This document shows positions 1 through 8,378 of a DNA stretch of 64,000 nucleotides, one piece after another. The stretch lies in NCBI RefSeq assembly GCF_030296675.1, contig NZ_AP027736.1:1798001-1862000 (forward strand), read 5' to 3'. The translations under genes and the position numbers were made by a program. A model generated the notes under the pieces. The model was not told the origin of the DNA. It searched no databases and was given only the letters and a program-made list of their open reading frames with translations. Positions within the stretch are counted from its first letter, which is position 1. Each line of letters begins with the position of its first letter. Source of the DNA: Demequina sediminis. GTDB taxonomy: Bacteria > Actinomycetota > Actinomycetes > Actinomycetales > Demequinaceae.

Positions 1-985
1 GCGCGTGCTCGCGATCAAGCAGACCCTGTACCGGACCTCGGGCGACTCGCCCATCGTCGACGCGCTCATCGAGGCGGCCCACTCGGGCAAGCAGGTGCTT
101 GCGCTGGTCGAGATCAAGGCGCGCTTTGACGAGAAGCGCAACATCTCGTGGGCGCGCAAGCTCGAGCAGGCCGGCGTGCACGTCGTGTACGGCCTGGTGG
201 GCCTCAAGACGCACTGCAAGCTGTCCCTCGTGGTGCGCCAGGAGGACGAGGGACTCCAGCGCTACAGCCACATCGGTACCGGCAACTACCACCCCAAGAC
301 GGCCCGGCTCTACGAGGACTACGGACTGCTCACCAAGGATCCCGACGTGGGCGCCGACCTTACGAAGCTGTTCAACCAGCTCTCGGGCTACGCACCCAAG
401 GCGAAGTTTCGCCGCCTGATCGTCGCGCCCACCGGCGTGCGGATGGGCCTCATCGAGCGCATCGACAACGAGGCCCGCAACGCCGCCGCGGGCAAGGAGG
501 CCTGGGTCAAGATCAAGGTCAACTCGATCGTGGACGAGAAGACCATCGACGCGCTCTACCGCGCGGCGCGTGCCGGCGTGAAGGTCGACGTCAACGTGCG
601 CGGCATCTGCGCGCTGCGTCCGGGAGTGCCGGGGCTGTCCGAGAACATCCGCGTGCGCTCGATTCTGGGCCGCTTCCTCGAGCACTCGCGCGTGTACGCG
701 TTCGCGAACGACGGCTCGCCGGACGTGTTCATCGGCTCGGCCGACCTCATGCACCGCAATCTCGATCGCCGCATCGAGGCGCTCATCTCGGTCAAGGAGC
801 CGCAGCAGATCGCGAACCTCATCGAGAACATCGACATGGCGATGAGCGATCACGTGATCGGGTGGGAGCTTCACGAGGACGGCTCGTGGGGCCGCACGGT
901 GACGGACGGCAACGGCACCCGTCTCAAGGACCTGCAGGAGATCTATATCCGGCGTCAGCCGAAGCGCAGGATCAAGGGCAAGTGA
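1..985 (+). CDS. ppk1: Polyphosphate kinase 1, C-terminal part (5' end outside window)
   Basis: PPK1 reversibly transfers the ATP gamma-phosphate to inorganic polyphosphate in the cytoplasm. About 328 C-terminal residues are present; the reading frame is open from base 2, so the gene enters from the left. Seen: the two PLD-like catalytic C-domains, with the phosphohistidine-region signature [13 protein letters not shown] and the following [21 protein letters not shown] block, then [21 protein letters not shown] near the C terminus. The stop overlaps the GTG start of mutT1 (GTGA), so the two are probably co-translated. The ppk1-mutT1 pair is known from mycobacteria and other actinobacteria. 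Confidence 0.96.
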   Translation, partial: RVLAIKQTLYRTSGDSPIVDALIEAAHSGKQVLALVEIKARFDEKRNISWARKLEQAGVHVVYGLVGLKTHCKLSLVVRQEDEGLQRYSHIGTGNYHPKTARLYEDYGLLTKDPDVGADLTKLFNQLSGYAPKAKFRRLIVAPTGVRMGLIERIDNEARNAAAGKEAWVKIKVNSIVDEKTIDALYRAARAGVKVDVNVRGICALRPGVPGLSENIRVRSILGRFLEHSRVYAFANDGSPDVFIGSADLMHRNLDRRIEALISVKEPQQIANLIENIDMAMSDHVIGWELHEDGSWGRTVTDGNGTRLKDLQEIYIRRQPKRRIKGK

Positions 986-1953
986 GTCACCACCCCGAGG
1001 GGACGGTCGTCGCGGCCGGGGCCATCGTGTGGCGCGTTCGTGACGGCGAGCTCCAGGTCCTGGCCGTGCATCGTCCCCGCTACAACGACTGGTCGTGGCC
1101 CAAGGGCAAGCTCGACCCCGGAGAGTCGCTGCCCGAGTGCGCGGTGCGTGAGGTCGCGGAGGAGACCGGCAAGCAGATCGAGTTGGGCCAGCCGCTGCCG
1201 ACCATCCGCTATCCGATCGGCGAGAAGCAGAAGGTCGTGAAGTACTGGGCCGCGCAGGTGCTTCCGCACACCTCGCCGTCCCTGCGGGGCCGCAAGCCGG
1301 TCAAGAGCACCGCGAAGCACGAGATCGACCGGGTGCGCTGGCTGCCCGTGGGCGAGGCGCACAAGATCATCACGTTCCCCGATGACCTGCGCCCGCTCGA
1401 CGCGCTGATCGACGCGTACGCGGCGGACCGGCTCGACACCAGGCCGTTCATGCTCGTGCGGCACGCGCGCGCCAAGCGCCGCAAGGCGTGGCGACTGCCC
1501 GACAACCGCCGTCCCCTGACCCGCAACGGGGTGGGTCGCGCGCTCGATCTGGTTCCGCTCATCGCGTGCTTCGGGATCACCAAGGTGGATTCCTCACCCG
1601 CCAAGCGGTGCCTCGACTCGGTCAAGCCGTATGCCGATGCGATCGGCACCACGGTGCGCACCCACGATTCCCTCACGGAGACCGGCCACGCGGAGCGGCC
1701 TCTCGACACGGCGAAGACCTTCACCGCGCTGTTCCGCAAGACCTCGCCCCGCGCGGTGTGCGTGCACCGGCCCACGCTGCCGACCATCGTCGAGATGCTG
1801 CGCGCCGCGGTGCGGCCGTACACGCGCGGAGCCTTGCCGCGGAAGAACCCGTATCTGCCCGCGGGCGGAGTGCTGGTCGCGCACGTCGCGGACTGGGAGT
1901 CGGGTCCCGTGGTGGTCGCGGTGGAGACCCACCTGCTGCGCGTCCACGTCTGA
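982..1953 (+). CDS. mutT1: MutT1-like Nudix hydrolase fused to histidine phosphatase domain
   Basis: About 323 aa. Residues ~5-135 are a Nudix domain with a complete Nudix box (GKLDPGES, then REVAEETG). The C-terminal ~165 residues form a histidine-phosphatase (SixA/phosphoglycerate-mutase-like) domain starting at LVRHARAK and followed by SSPAKRC. This architecture is that of mycobacterial MutT1, which hydrolyses 8-oxo-(d)GTP and diadenosine polyphosphates. The GTG start overlaps the ppk1 stop by four bases, and the protein begins at [17 protein letters not shown], matching the family. Inference: sanitises oxidised nucleotides and is translationally coupled to polyphosphate metabolism. Confidence 0.93.
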   Translation: MSHHPEGTVVAAGAIVWRVRDGELQVLAVHRPRYNDWSWPKGKLDPGESLPECAVREVAEETGKQIELGQPLPTIRYPIGEKQKVVKYWAAQVLPHTSPSLRGRKPVKSTAKHEIDRVRWLPVGEAHKIITFPDDLRPLDALIDAYAADRLDTRPFMLVRHARAKRRKAWRLPDNRRPLTRNGVGRALDLVPLIACFGITKVDSSPAKRCLDSVKPYADAIGTTVRTHDSLTETGHAERPLDTAKTFTALFRKTSPRAVCVHRPTLPTIVEMLRAAVRPYTRGALPRKNPYLPAGGVLVAHVADWESGPVVVAVETHLLRVHV

Positions 1954-2151
1954 CACGGCGCCGGGCTTGGGGCTCAGGCTCCGGATTCGGCGCTGACGCG
2001 CGGGACCTCAAGGGGAGAAGCGACGTCGGACCGGGAGCGCCAGTCGGCGCGAAGGCCGCTCGTGGCGGCTTGTGTTGGAGCCCGGGGCTACCGCGGTCCG
2101 ACGTCGACTCCACCATACGCCCTCGGGGACGCGCGAGTCTCCCTCTCCCCC

Positions 2152-2297
2152 GCACCCACCCGCGGCTCCTCGCCCCGCGCCTACCCGCAGCTCCTCGCCC
2201 CGCACCCACCCGCGGCTCCTCGCCCCGCACCCACCCGCGGCTCCTCGCCCCGCACCCACCCGCGGCTCCTCGCCCCGCGCCTACCCGCGGCTCCGCC
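2152..2297. repeat. Tandem array of ~25-bp units (about 5.7 copies)
   Basis: Units start at 2152, 2177, 2202, 2227, 2252 and 2277. Each reads GC(A/G)CC(C/T)ACCCGC(G/A)G followed by CTCCTCGCCCC; units 1, 3, 4 and 5 are identical and unit 2 differs at three positions. The unit length is not a multiple of three, so this is not a coding repeat. The last, partial unit runs into the left arm of the inverted-repeat element at 2286-2384 and shares the CCCGCGGCTCC core with it. The rest of the 1954-2445 gap holds no credible gene. Confidence 0.9.
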
Positions 2298-2384
2298 ACA
2301 CGGGTAGCCCGGCATCGGCCCCTCTGAGCCCCCGCGAGGCGCGACACGCCGGCGACACGCCGATGCGCGTGTGGCGGAGCCGCG
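2286..2384. repeat. Dispersed element family 2, copy 1 (17-bp terminal inverted repeats)
   Basis: Perfect 17-bp inverted repeat: CGCGGCTCCGCCACACG at 2286-2302 and its reverse complement at 2368-2384, span 99 bp. An extra right arm (CGTGTGGCGGAGCCG) follows at 2389-2403. The interior (GGCATCGGCCC... GCGACACGCCG) matches the reverse complement of the element at 39776-39872. A third copy with the same ends but an unrelated interior lies at 34806-34908. Could be a MITE-like element or a structured bidirectional terminator. Confidence 0.8.
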
Positions 2385-2445
2385 AAAGCGTGTGGCGGAG
2401 CCGGAGCGGAAAGGGGGCGCGAAGGCAGGCGGGCCGCAGCGGACG

Positions 2446-3045
2446 CTAGTCCAGCCGCCCCTCGCGCCACATCGCGGCGCAGCGCTCGAGATCCTCGCCG
2501 GTGCGCAGGAGCTGCGCGGCACGCAGCGTGGTGCGGTGGGCCCTGGCGTCGGCGTGGCCCTCGTCCGAGCCCGCCTCGAAGGCCGCACCCGTCGCGACCA
2601 CGCGGCAGAACGCGCCCGCACGGTCGAGCGCCACGGCGAGGTCACCCGCGAACACCCCGGACAGCACGGCGTCGGCCAGCGTGCGCACCTCATCGGGGCC
2701 CGGAGGGTCCTCGACACCCGCGATGGCGTGCCGCACGTGCGCGGCGTGGACGCCCTGGTGATACGACCGCGCGACGGCTGCGGCATCGTGCTTGACCCAC
2801 TCGCGAATCATGTAGATACGCCACAGCGCGCCGGGCAGCGTGTGCGCGCCGGCCTTCGACCACATCATCGCGACGGTGTCGATGCCTTCCTCGTCCACGA
2901 GGCGCACCAGGCGCTCGACCAGTTCGGGGTCTCCCGACTCGCGCGCCTGCGACACGATCGCGGCCGCGGTCTCGTGCGCGATCAGCCCGCGGTCGGCGGG
3001 GTCGATGTCTCCCTCGAGCTGATCCGCCATCTCCATGTCGAGCAT
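2446..3045 (-). CDS. Conserved hypothetical alpha-helical protein
   Basis: About 199 aa starting MLDMEMADQLEGDIDPAD; a start three codons further in (MEMADQ) is equally possible. No signal peptide or membrane segment. Predicted largely helical, with the block ALWRIYMIREWVKHD near the middle and a Cys/Arg-rich C-terminal half. No catalytic motif that I recognise, so no function is assigned. It starts 29 bp downstream of msrB on the same strand and is probably in the same transcript. Confidence 0.75.
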   Translation of the reverse strand: MLDMEMADQLEGDIDPADRGLIAHETAAAIVSQARESGDPELVERLVRLVDEEGIDTVAMMWSKAGAHTLPGALWRIYMIREWVKHDAAAVARSYHQGVHAAHVRHAIAGVEDPPGPDEVRTLADAVLSGVFAGDLAVALDRAGAFCRVVATGAAFEAGSDEGHADARAHRTTLRAAQLLRTGEDLERCAAMWREGRLD

Positions 3046-3074
3046 GGCGGGCCTGTGGAAGCGGGGCTCGACCA

Positions 3075-3482
3075 CTACGCGGGCTCCGACTCGTCGAACA
3101 CCAGTGACACCGAGTTGATGCAGTACCGCTCCCCCGTCGGGGTCTGCGGCGCATCGGGGAACACGTGTCCCAGGTGAGAGTCGCACGCGGCGCAGCGCAC
3201 CTCGGTGCGCACCATGCCGTGCGCGAGGTCCTCGTGGAGGGTCACCGCGCCTTCGTCGGCGTCGTAGAAGCTCGGCCACCCGCAGTGCGAGTCGAACTTG
3301 GTGCCGGACGGGAAGAGCTGCGCGCCGCACGCACGGCAGCGGAACACGCCCTCGCGCTTCTCGTCGATCAGCTCGCCGGTCCACGGCCGCTCGGTGGCCG
3401 CGTGTCGCAGCACCTGATACTCGATGTCACTCAGCTGGGCGCGCCACTCGGCGTCGGTCTTGACGATCTTGTTGGGGCTCAT
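3075..3482 (-). CDS. msrB: Peptide-methionine (R)-S-oxide reductase MsrB
   Basis: About 135 aa; reduces the R-epimer of methionine sulfoxide in proteins. Seen: the two zinc-binding CxxC pairs (CRACGAQLF and CAACDSHLG), the RxWxS-type block [10 protein letters not shown], and the C-terminal catalytic motif [13 protein letters not shown] with the resolving cysteine. A clear AAGGAGG ribosome site lies just upstream of the ATG at 3482. Length matches the stand-alone MsrB family. It heads a leftward transcription unit that also carries the hypothetical gene ending at 2446. Confidence 0.95.
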   Translation of the reverse strand: MSPNKIVKTDAEWRAQLSDIEYQVLRHAATERPWTGELIDEKREGVFRCRACGAQLFPSGTKFDSHCGWPSFYDADEGAVTLHEDLAHGMVRTEVRCAACDSHLGHVFPDAPQTPTGERYCINSVSLVFDESEPA

Positions 3483-3562
3483 GCTTGCCTCCTTCGCTCC
3501 CAGGGTACGGGGGCGGCGCGCGCCCGAACAGCGCACCGAGCCTGCTCCTGGGGAAGACGCGA

Positions 3563-3598
3563 GGCGCCCGACCTCCGAGGGGGAGGAGGTCGGACGCC
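3563..3598. promoter_or_regulatory. Strong hairpin in the msrB/DUF2218 divergent intergenic region
   Basis: GGCG-C-CCGACCTCC (3563-3576) pairs with GGAGGTCGG-A-CGCC (3585-3598): 13 pairs with one mismatch and an 8-nt loop. It lies about 85 bp upstream of the msrB start on the minus strand, so it could sit in the msrB leader, or be an operator or terminator. No T tract follows on either strand. Function is inference. Confidence 0.5.
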
Positions 3599-3746
3599 AC
3601 GCGTTCTCACCTGATTGTCCCGCGCGGCTCGCGCCGTGGTGGGTACACCCTTGAAGACGATGCCAAGGCGGGATTTGTTCCCGTCTCGCGCCATCTCTGG
3701 CCACCAGGGCATCCTCCATCCTCGCCTGACACCGACAGGAGTCCCC

Positions 3747-3938
3747 ATGACACTCGCCACCACCGGCCGCTTCCCCACCGACCGCCCCGAGCGCTACCTC
3801 AAGCAGCTCGCATCGCACCTGGGGCGCAAGCTCGAGGTCGACAGCGAGGGCGACGCGGCGGTCATCCGGCTCGGGGAGGCCTCCGCTCGCCTCACGCCCG
3901 TGCCTGGCTCGGGCGCGGCCGAGCGCCAGGGCGAATAG
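3747..3938 (+). pseudogene. Truncated DUF2218-family protein
   Basis: 63 aa. The first ~45 residues match the N-terminal half of DUF2218 proteins ([18 protein letters not shown] is the family signature), but the family is usually about 90-100 aa and ends with a conserved RF..tvtW segment that is absent here. I could not find the missing part in the other frames of the next 100 bp, so it looks deleted rather than frameshifted. Good ribosome site (ACAGGAG) eight bases before the ATG. It may be a short functional variant or a remnant. Confidence 0.6.
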
Positions 3939-3970
3939 CGCGACGCACGTCACCTGGCTGTCACACGGCC

Positions 3971-4804
3971 GTGCGAGACTCGGCCGGTGAGCCCACCGTC
4001 CACACCCCCTCCCCACCAGCACCCTCCGCGCGCTCTCCGCGCCGCGCCGTGTTCGGCATCGGCGCCCAGCAATGGGCCGACTCCTGGGCCGGGCTGCGCG
4101 CGATCGCGCCGCTGATGCCGGGATCGGCGCTGTTTGGGCTCGCGTTCGGGGCGCTCGTGCGCGTGGCGGGCGTCGACCCGTGGGCCGGCAACTTCGCGTC
4201 CGTGTCGGTGGTCGCGGGCGCGAGCCAGATCGCGATCGTGGAGGCGATCCGCACCGGCGCGCCCGCCGCGATCGCCGTCATCACCGCGCTGGTCATCAAC
4301 GCGCGGTTCGCGTTGTATTCGGCCGCGCTCGCGCCGGTCTATGCGGCCTTTCCGCTGCGGTGGCGGCTGGGCCTCGCGCATCTCATGACCGACCAGTCCG
4401 CGGTGGTCTCTCTCGAACGCGCCGCCGACTGGCCCGACCCCGTGCGCCGGCGCTGGTTCATCCTGGGCGGCGCGCTGCCGTTTGTCGCGGTGTGGGTCGT
4501 GGGATCCGCGGCGGGCATCGCGCTGGGGCCCGTGATCCCCGATGCCTGGCAGATCGGGTTCATCGTGCCGCTGATGTTCCTCGCGGTGATGGTGCCCGGA
4601 CTGCGCAGCGCGCCGGCGCTGACCGCCGTCGCGGTGGCAACGATCGTCGTGGTCGCGGCGCGCGGACTGCCGTTCGGCCTCAACGTCCTCGCGGGCGCGC
4701 TCGCGGGCATCGCGGTCGGGTCCTTCGTGCCCGAGCGTCGCGCGGCCACGGCCGGGCCGGTGCCCGACGACGGCCTCGCTCACGACCAAGGAGCCGGCGA
4801 ATGA
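3971..4804 (+). CDS. azlC: AzlC family branched-chain amino acid exporter, large subunit
   Basis: About 277 aa from GTG 3971; GTG 4049, which removes a proline/serine-rich leader, is an alternative and would give a length nearer the family norm. Several hydrophobic helices are visible, including the conserved [12 protein letters not shown] and [10 protein letters not shown] region and the terminal [13 protein letters not shown] helix. AzlC and AzlD together export branched-chain amino acids or their analogues across the membrane. The TGA stop overlaps the ATG of azlD (ATGA), the usual arrangement for this two-gene transporter. Confidence 0.88.
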   Translation: MRDSAGEPTVHTPSPPAPSARSPRRAVFGIGAQQWADSWAGLRAIAPLMPGSALFGLAFGALVRVAGVDPWAGNFASVSVVAGASQIAIVEAIRTGAPAAIAVITALVINARFALYSAALAPVYAAFPLRWRLGLAHLMTDQSAVVSLERAADWPDPVRRRWFILGGALPFVAVWVVGSAAGIALGPVIPDAWQIGFIVPLMFLAVMVPGLRSAPALTAVAVATIVVVAARGLPFGLNVLAGALAGIAVGSFVPERRAATAGPVPDDGLAHDQGAGE

Positions 4805-5115
4805 GGGCCTTCCTGATCTTCCTCGCCGCCGGAATCGGCACGTACGCGATTCGCATCTCGGGCGTCATGCTGCTGGGCGACGGCCGCGAGCTGCCGGAGC
4901 GTGTGACGCGCGCGCTGCGGCTCGTGGGCCCCGCCGCGATGGCCGCGATCATCGCGAACTCGCTGCTCCTCGACGAGGGTCAGTGGCGCGCGCTGGGCGC
5001 GTGGCACGCGGCGGCGCTCGTCGCGGTGGGGGTTGCGCTGTGGCGCAGGTCCTCGGGATGGACGATGCTCGCTGGCGCGCTCACGTTCGCGGCGCTCCTG
5101 CTCGCGGGGCTCTAG
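4801..5115 (+). CDS. azlD: AzlD family branched-chain amino acid exporter, small subunit
   Basis: 104 aa, typical for AzlD, with about four hydrophobic helices. The N-terminal GIGTYAIRISGVMLLG motif and the PAAMAAIIANSLL helix are characteristic. Start codon overlaps the azlC stop. It ends one base before the converging DUF1349 gene. Inferred to form the export channel with AzlC. Confidence 0.87.
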   Translation: MRAFLIFLAAGIGTYAIRISGVMLLGDGRELPERVTRALRLVGPAAMAAIIANSLLLDEGQWRALGAWHAAALVAVGVALWRRSSGWTMLAGALTFAALLLAGL

Positions 5116-5541
5116 TCAGTCCTCGGGGTGGAGTTCCGCGTCGGGCTCGCCCACCGCGACGCGCGTGAACGTCACCTCGAGGCCGCCGTGAGTCGGGGCG
5201 CAGCACATCGGCCCCGCCAGCACGTGCGCGTCCGGGGCGAGCGGAGCCACCCGGATCAGGCGCCACGGCTCGCCCTCGACGCGCGCGCGCAGCATCACTC
5301 CCGCCTGATCGAACTGGAGGTCGTAGTCCAGGATCCACGACACCTCGATCGCGGCCTCGGCGCCCAGGGGCTCGACCAGCGCGTGAGCGTTGTCGTGGAT
5401 GAAGCCGTAGGCCGTGATGCGCCACGCGTCAGACTCCTCGCGGGCCGTCACCAGCAGTCGGCCGTCGCGCACCTCGGCCGCGACCGGCTCCTCCGTCCAC
5501 GTCGCGCGTGCCAGCAGGGCCTCGAGCTCGATGTTCTCCAT
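5116..5541 (-). CDS. DUF1349 (concanavalin-like) domain protein
   Basis: 141 aa, cytoplasmic, no signal peptide. Matches the DUF1349 family: AYGFIHDNAHALVEPL, then VSWILDYDLQFDQAGVMLR and the C-terminal GPMCCAPTHGGLEVTFTRV, which form the beta-sandwich core. The family is small, soluble and of undetermined biochemical role, sometimes described as regucalcin- or lectin-like. Converges on azlD with no spacing. Confidence 0.8.
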   Translation of the reverse strand: MENIELEALLARATWTEEPVAAEVRDGRLLVTAREESDAWRITAYGFIHDNAHALVEPLGAEAAIEVSWILDYDLQFDQAGVMLRARVEGEPWRLIRVAPLAPDAHVLAGPMCCAPTHGGLEVTFTRVAVGEPDAELHPED

Positions 5542-5662
5542 TCCCCCAGCGTAGGGCGCGATCGAGCGCGACCCGACCCGGGCATCGTCCCCTCGCAGGC
5601 GCCGCTCCCCGGGCCCCACGGGGGCCCGCGTCATACGCTGGACTCCCCGACAAGGAGACGCC

Positions 5663-6010
5663 ATGCCCGAGTTCATGCTGTCCGTTCATCACGACTATTC
5701 GCGACCGTTGGTCGAGCCGGGCGTGGACGTCGAGCCCATGTACGCGGCGGTCGCGCGGTTCAACGAGGAACTGCAGGCCACGGGCGCGTGGGTCTTCGCG
5801 GGAGGCCTCGAGACCCCGGGCACCGCGCAGGTGGTCGAGGTCGCCGACGGCGAGCTGGTGGTTACCGATGGTCCGGTGGTCCCGACGGGCAAGGCGCTCG
5901 GCGGGTTCTGGGTGATCGACGTCCCCGACGTGGAGTCCGCCGTGACGTGGGCGCAACGCGCCTCGGTGGCGGTGAGCGGGCCCATCGAGGTGCGCCCCTT
6001 CCAGGCCTGA
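5663..6010 (+). CDS. YCII-related (DGPF domain) protein
   Basis: 115 aa. Shows the YciI/DGPF family pattern: MLSVHHDY at the N terminus, DGELVVTDGPVVPTGKALGGF in the middle and IEVRPFQA at the end. Members are small ferredoxin-like dimers, often with a His-Asp pair in the pocket, and are frequently encoded near ECF sigma factors; none is adjacent here. AAGGAGA ribosome site just before the ATG. Specific activity unknown. Confidence 0.88.
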   Translation: MPEFMLSVHHDYSRPLVEPGVDVEPMYAAVARFNEELQATGAWVFAGGLETPGTAQVVEVADGELVVTDGPVVPTGKALGGFWVIDVPDVESAVTWAQRASVAVSGPIEVRPFQA

Positions 6011-6036
6011 GCCGATCGCGCTGATAGCGTCCCGCC

Positions 6037-6690
6037 ATGGCCCGTTCCGTCACCGCCGCCAGGCTCGCGGTCGCCGCGCTGATGCTCGCCGCCGTGACGC
6101 GGCTACTGCTCGACGGCGTCGAGGCCGGCACGTTCGTGGTGTGGAACTTCTTTGGCTTCTTCACCGTCCAGAACAACCTGATCGGGGTGGCCGCGCTGGT
6201 CGCCGCCGCGGCCTTCGCGCGCCGCACGGCCCCCGCGTGGGTGGAGTACCTGCGCGTGTGTGCGGCGATCTACCTGGGCATCGTGGTGTCGGTGTACTGG
6301 ATCCTGCTCGCGCCGCTCGAGGATGACGTCACGCACTGGACCAACCTGGTGGTCCACGAACTTTCGGGGGTCGCACTGCTGGCCGACTGGCTGCTCGTGG
6401 GGCCCAGGCGCCCCCTTCCGCTCGGGCGGCTGTGGGTGGTGATCGTGTACCCGAGCGTGTGGGTGACCGTGGTGCTGATCCGCGGCGCCACCGACGGCTG
6501 GTTTCCGTACCCGTTCCTCGACCCCGCGAACGGCTACGGGTCCATCGCGGTCGTCGTGGCGGGGATCATCGCGGCGGGGCTGGCCGTGGGGGCGGCGCTG
6601 TTCCGCGCGACCGGGCTGCGGGTGGTGACCGCAGACGCGGAGCGCGTGAGCGCGGTCCGGCCTGCTGGCGTGGAGGCGGCGGCGCCGTGA
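6037..6690 (+). CDS. Pr6Pr family six-helix membrane protein
   Basis: 217 aa with about six transmembrane segments. The conserved YFTVQNN-type motif (here FFTVQNNLIG), the VHELSGVALLADWLL region and the YPSVWVTVVLIRGATDGWFPYPFLDP block identify the Pr6Pr/FAR-17a-like family. Function of bacterial members is not established. The stop overlaps the GTG start of the next gene (GTGA), suggesting coupling. Confidence 0.85.
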   Translation: MARSVTAARLAVAALMLAAVTRLLLDGVEAGTFVVWNFFGFFTVQNNLIGVAALVAAAAFARRTAPAWVEYLRVCAAIYLGIVVSVYWILLAPLEDDVTHWTNLVVHELSGVALLADWLLVGPRRPLPLGRLWVVIVYPSVWVTVVLIRGATDGWFPYPFLDPANGYGSIAVVVAGIIAAGLAVGAALFRATGLRVVTADAERVSAVRPAGVEAAAP

Positions 6691-7601
6691 TCCGCGACTC
6701 GGGTCCCCCGCCCGCTCATCCCGCGATCTCGCGCCCGCTCGCGCGCGAGCTCATCGAGACGCAGCTGCCCGGCCTCGCGCATCTCGAGGTGGGCGAACGC
6801 TTCGACGGCTGGGACATGGTGGTCTACCGGTTGGGCCCCGACCTTGGGCTGCGCCTGCCCCGCGTCGAGGCCGCCGTGGGTCCGCTCGCGCGCGAGTCGC
6901 GGCTGCTGTCGACCGTCGGCGCCGCGTGGACCTTCCCTCACCCGCGCGTGGTCGCGAGCGGGGTCGCCCAGGGCGACTATCCGTGGCCGTGGGCCGTCGT
7001 GACGTGGCTGCCAGGCGCCGCCGCGGACGCGTCACCGCTGCGGGACGATGCCGGGCCCGAGATCGGCCGAGCGTTCGCCCAGGTGCACGCCCCCGCGGGC
7101 GAGGAGGCGTGGTTCAACCCGGAGCAGTCGATCTCCCTCACGGAGCGCTCCGAGAATCTCGAGTGGGCGCTCGGGCTGCTGGAGGGGGCGACGGGGCCGG
7201 ACGGCGAGCGGCTCGACATCGCCGGGGTACGCGAACTGTGGGACGAGGCCCTGTCCGCGCCCGCCCCCGCCGAGGTGGTGTGGTCGCACGCCGATCCCCA
7301 CGGCTCGAATCTGCTGGCGGTCGACGGAGGCGCGTTTGGCGGCATCATCGACTGGGGAAAGATGGCCGGCTGCGAGCGCGCGGTCGACCTGTCGTTCCTC
7401 TACACCGCGCTCGGCGCGACCGGGGTGGATGCGGCGGTGCGCGCGTACCGGGAGGCCTCCGGGTGCGAGGACCCGGGGCTCGAGGCACGACTGCGCGGGA
7501 TCGCGGTCGCGAAGTGCGCGTCCTGGGCCGTCCTCGACCGGCCCCTCAACATCGCGATGGCGTGGCGAGGGTTCGGAGGCCTCGGGGTGCTCGAGGACTG
7601 A
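6687..7601 (+). CDS. Aminoglycoside phosphotransferase (APH)-family kinase
   Basis: 304 aa. Kinase-like fold: catalytic loop SHADPHGSNLL (HxDxxxxN pattern) and metal-binding IIDWGKMAGCER. The N-terminal region has the MVVYRLGPDLGLRLPR segment that replaces the nucleotide loop and lysine. Such proteins phosphorylate small molecules such as aminoglycosides, macrolides, homoserine or sugars; the substrate here cannot be told. Length is standard. GTG start overlaps the upstream membrane-protein stop by four bases. Confidence 0.85.
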   Translation: MIRDSGPPPAHPAISRPLARELIETQLPGLAHLEVGERFDGWDMVVYRLGPDLGLRLPRVEAAVGPLARESRLLSTVGAAWTFPHPRVVASGVAQGDYPWPWAVVTWLPGAAADASPLRDDAGPEIGRAFAQVHAPAGEEAWFNPEQSISLTERSENLEWALGLLEGATGPDGERLDIAGVRELWDEALSAPAPAEVVWSHADPHGSNLLAVDGGAFGGIIDWGKMAGCERAVDLSFLYTALGATGVDAAVRAYREASGCEDPGLEARLRGIAVAKCASWAVLDRPLNIAMAWRGFGGLGVLED

Positions 7602-7804
7602 GGCCGCCGCGGTGTACTGCTAGCCCTGGCCCTCCCAGCCCGAGTGGTTCATGCCCTGGCTGCGCTGCTGTTTCTGAATCTGCGCCGGGTGCGGCTGGCG
7701 CGCGTCCGGGTTCTGGTCGGTCGCGTCGCCGTGACGGGCGTGCGCGCCCCGGGCACGCGCGCGTACCCTTGCACGTTGACTCGGCGACCACCTGGAGGAC
7801 AGAC

Positions 7805-8356
7805 ATGAGCCCGCTCGACGTGCACGGGACCGAGGGAGCGCTGCCGATCGCGCTCGTCGGCGCGGTGCTCGTCGCGCTCGCGTGGGGCGTCGGCGCGATC
7901 TTCGGGCACGGGCGCCGCACCGCCGCGTGGGTGGCGCTGCTCACGTGCCTCGCGGTGATCGGCTGGATCACGATCGGCCTCACGGTGGTCCAGGGAGACC
8001 TGGGCACGGGCACCGTCAACCTCCATTGGGGCCAGGAGATTCGGCGCGCACTCGACTCGGGGGCCTCCGCGCCGTGGACCAACCTCGTGGGCAACATCGT
8101 GCTGTTCGTGCCGTTCGGCGCGGTGGTCGCGCTGCTGGTGCGCGGCGGCGCGCTGCGCAGGATCGCGACCGCGACCGTGCTGGCCGCGGCGCTCTCGGTG
8201 TCCATCGAGGCGGTCCAGTTTCTGCTGGGCCGGGTCGCGGATGTCGACGATGTGGTCCTCAACACCGGCGGTGCCCTCGTGGGCGCCCTGGTCGCGGCGG
8301 CTTTCGCGGGACCCTGGTCCCGCGGTTCGGGGCCCCGCACTGCCGAAACTGGGTGA
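7805..8356 (+). CDS. VanZ-like family membrane protein
   Basis: 183 aa with about four to five hydrophobic segments. The motifs NLVGNIVLFVPFGAVVALL and SIEAVQFLLGRVADVDDVVLNTGGALVG are the VanZ-family signature, including the conserved Glu and the Asp-Asp-Asn region. VanZ confers low-level teicoplanin resistance in enterococci; most actinobacterial homologues are uncharacterised. Ribosome site CTGGAGGA lies before the ATG. The 7602-7804 gap holds only a start-less open frame on the minus strand. Confidence 0.86.
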   Translation: MSPLDVHGTEGALPIALVGAVLVALAWGVGAIFGHGRRTAAWVALLTCLAVIGWITIGLTVVQGDLGTGTVNLHWGQEIRRALDSGASAPWTNLVGNIVLFVPFGAVVALLVRGGALRRIATATVLAAALSVSIEAVQFLLGRVADVDDVVLNTGGALVGALVAAAFAGPWSRGSGPRTAETG

Positions 8357-8378
8357 CCACCGTCCGCGAGGAGGCGCG

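Noticed and set aside
2152-2297. Possible CRISPR array
   Set aside because: Repeats are directly adjacent without variable spacers, and no cas genes are present. The same applies to 36131-36213.
1721-2470. Long minus-strand open frame across the mutT1 end and the 25-bp repeats, giving a Gly/Arg-rich repetitive protein
   Set aside because: The 25-bp unit changes frame every repeat, so the repetitive protein is an accident of GC-rich tandem repeats; no start region or codon bias supports it.
7620-7800. Minus-strand frame ending ...QKQQRSQGMNHSGWEGQG before a TAG at 7622-7620
   Set aside because: The peptide looks plausible, but no start codon precedes it in frame within the gap and it would run into the VanZ promoter; not enough for a gene call.
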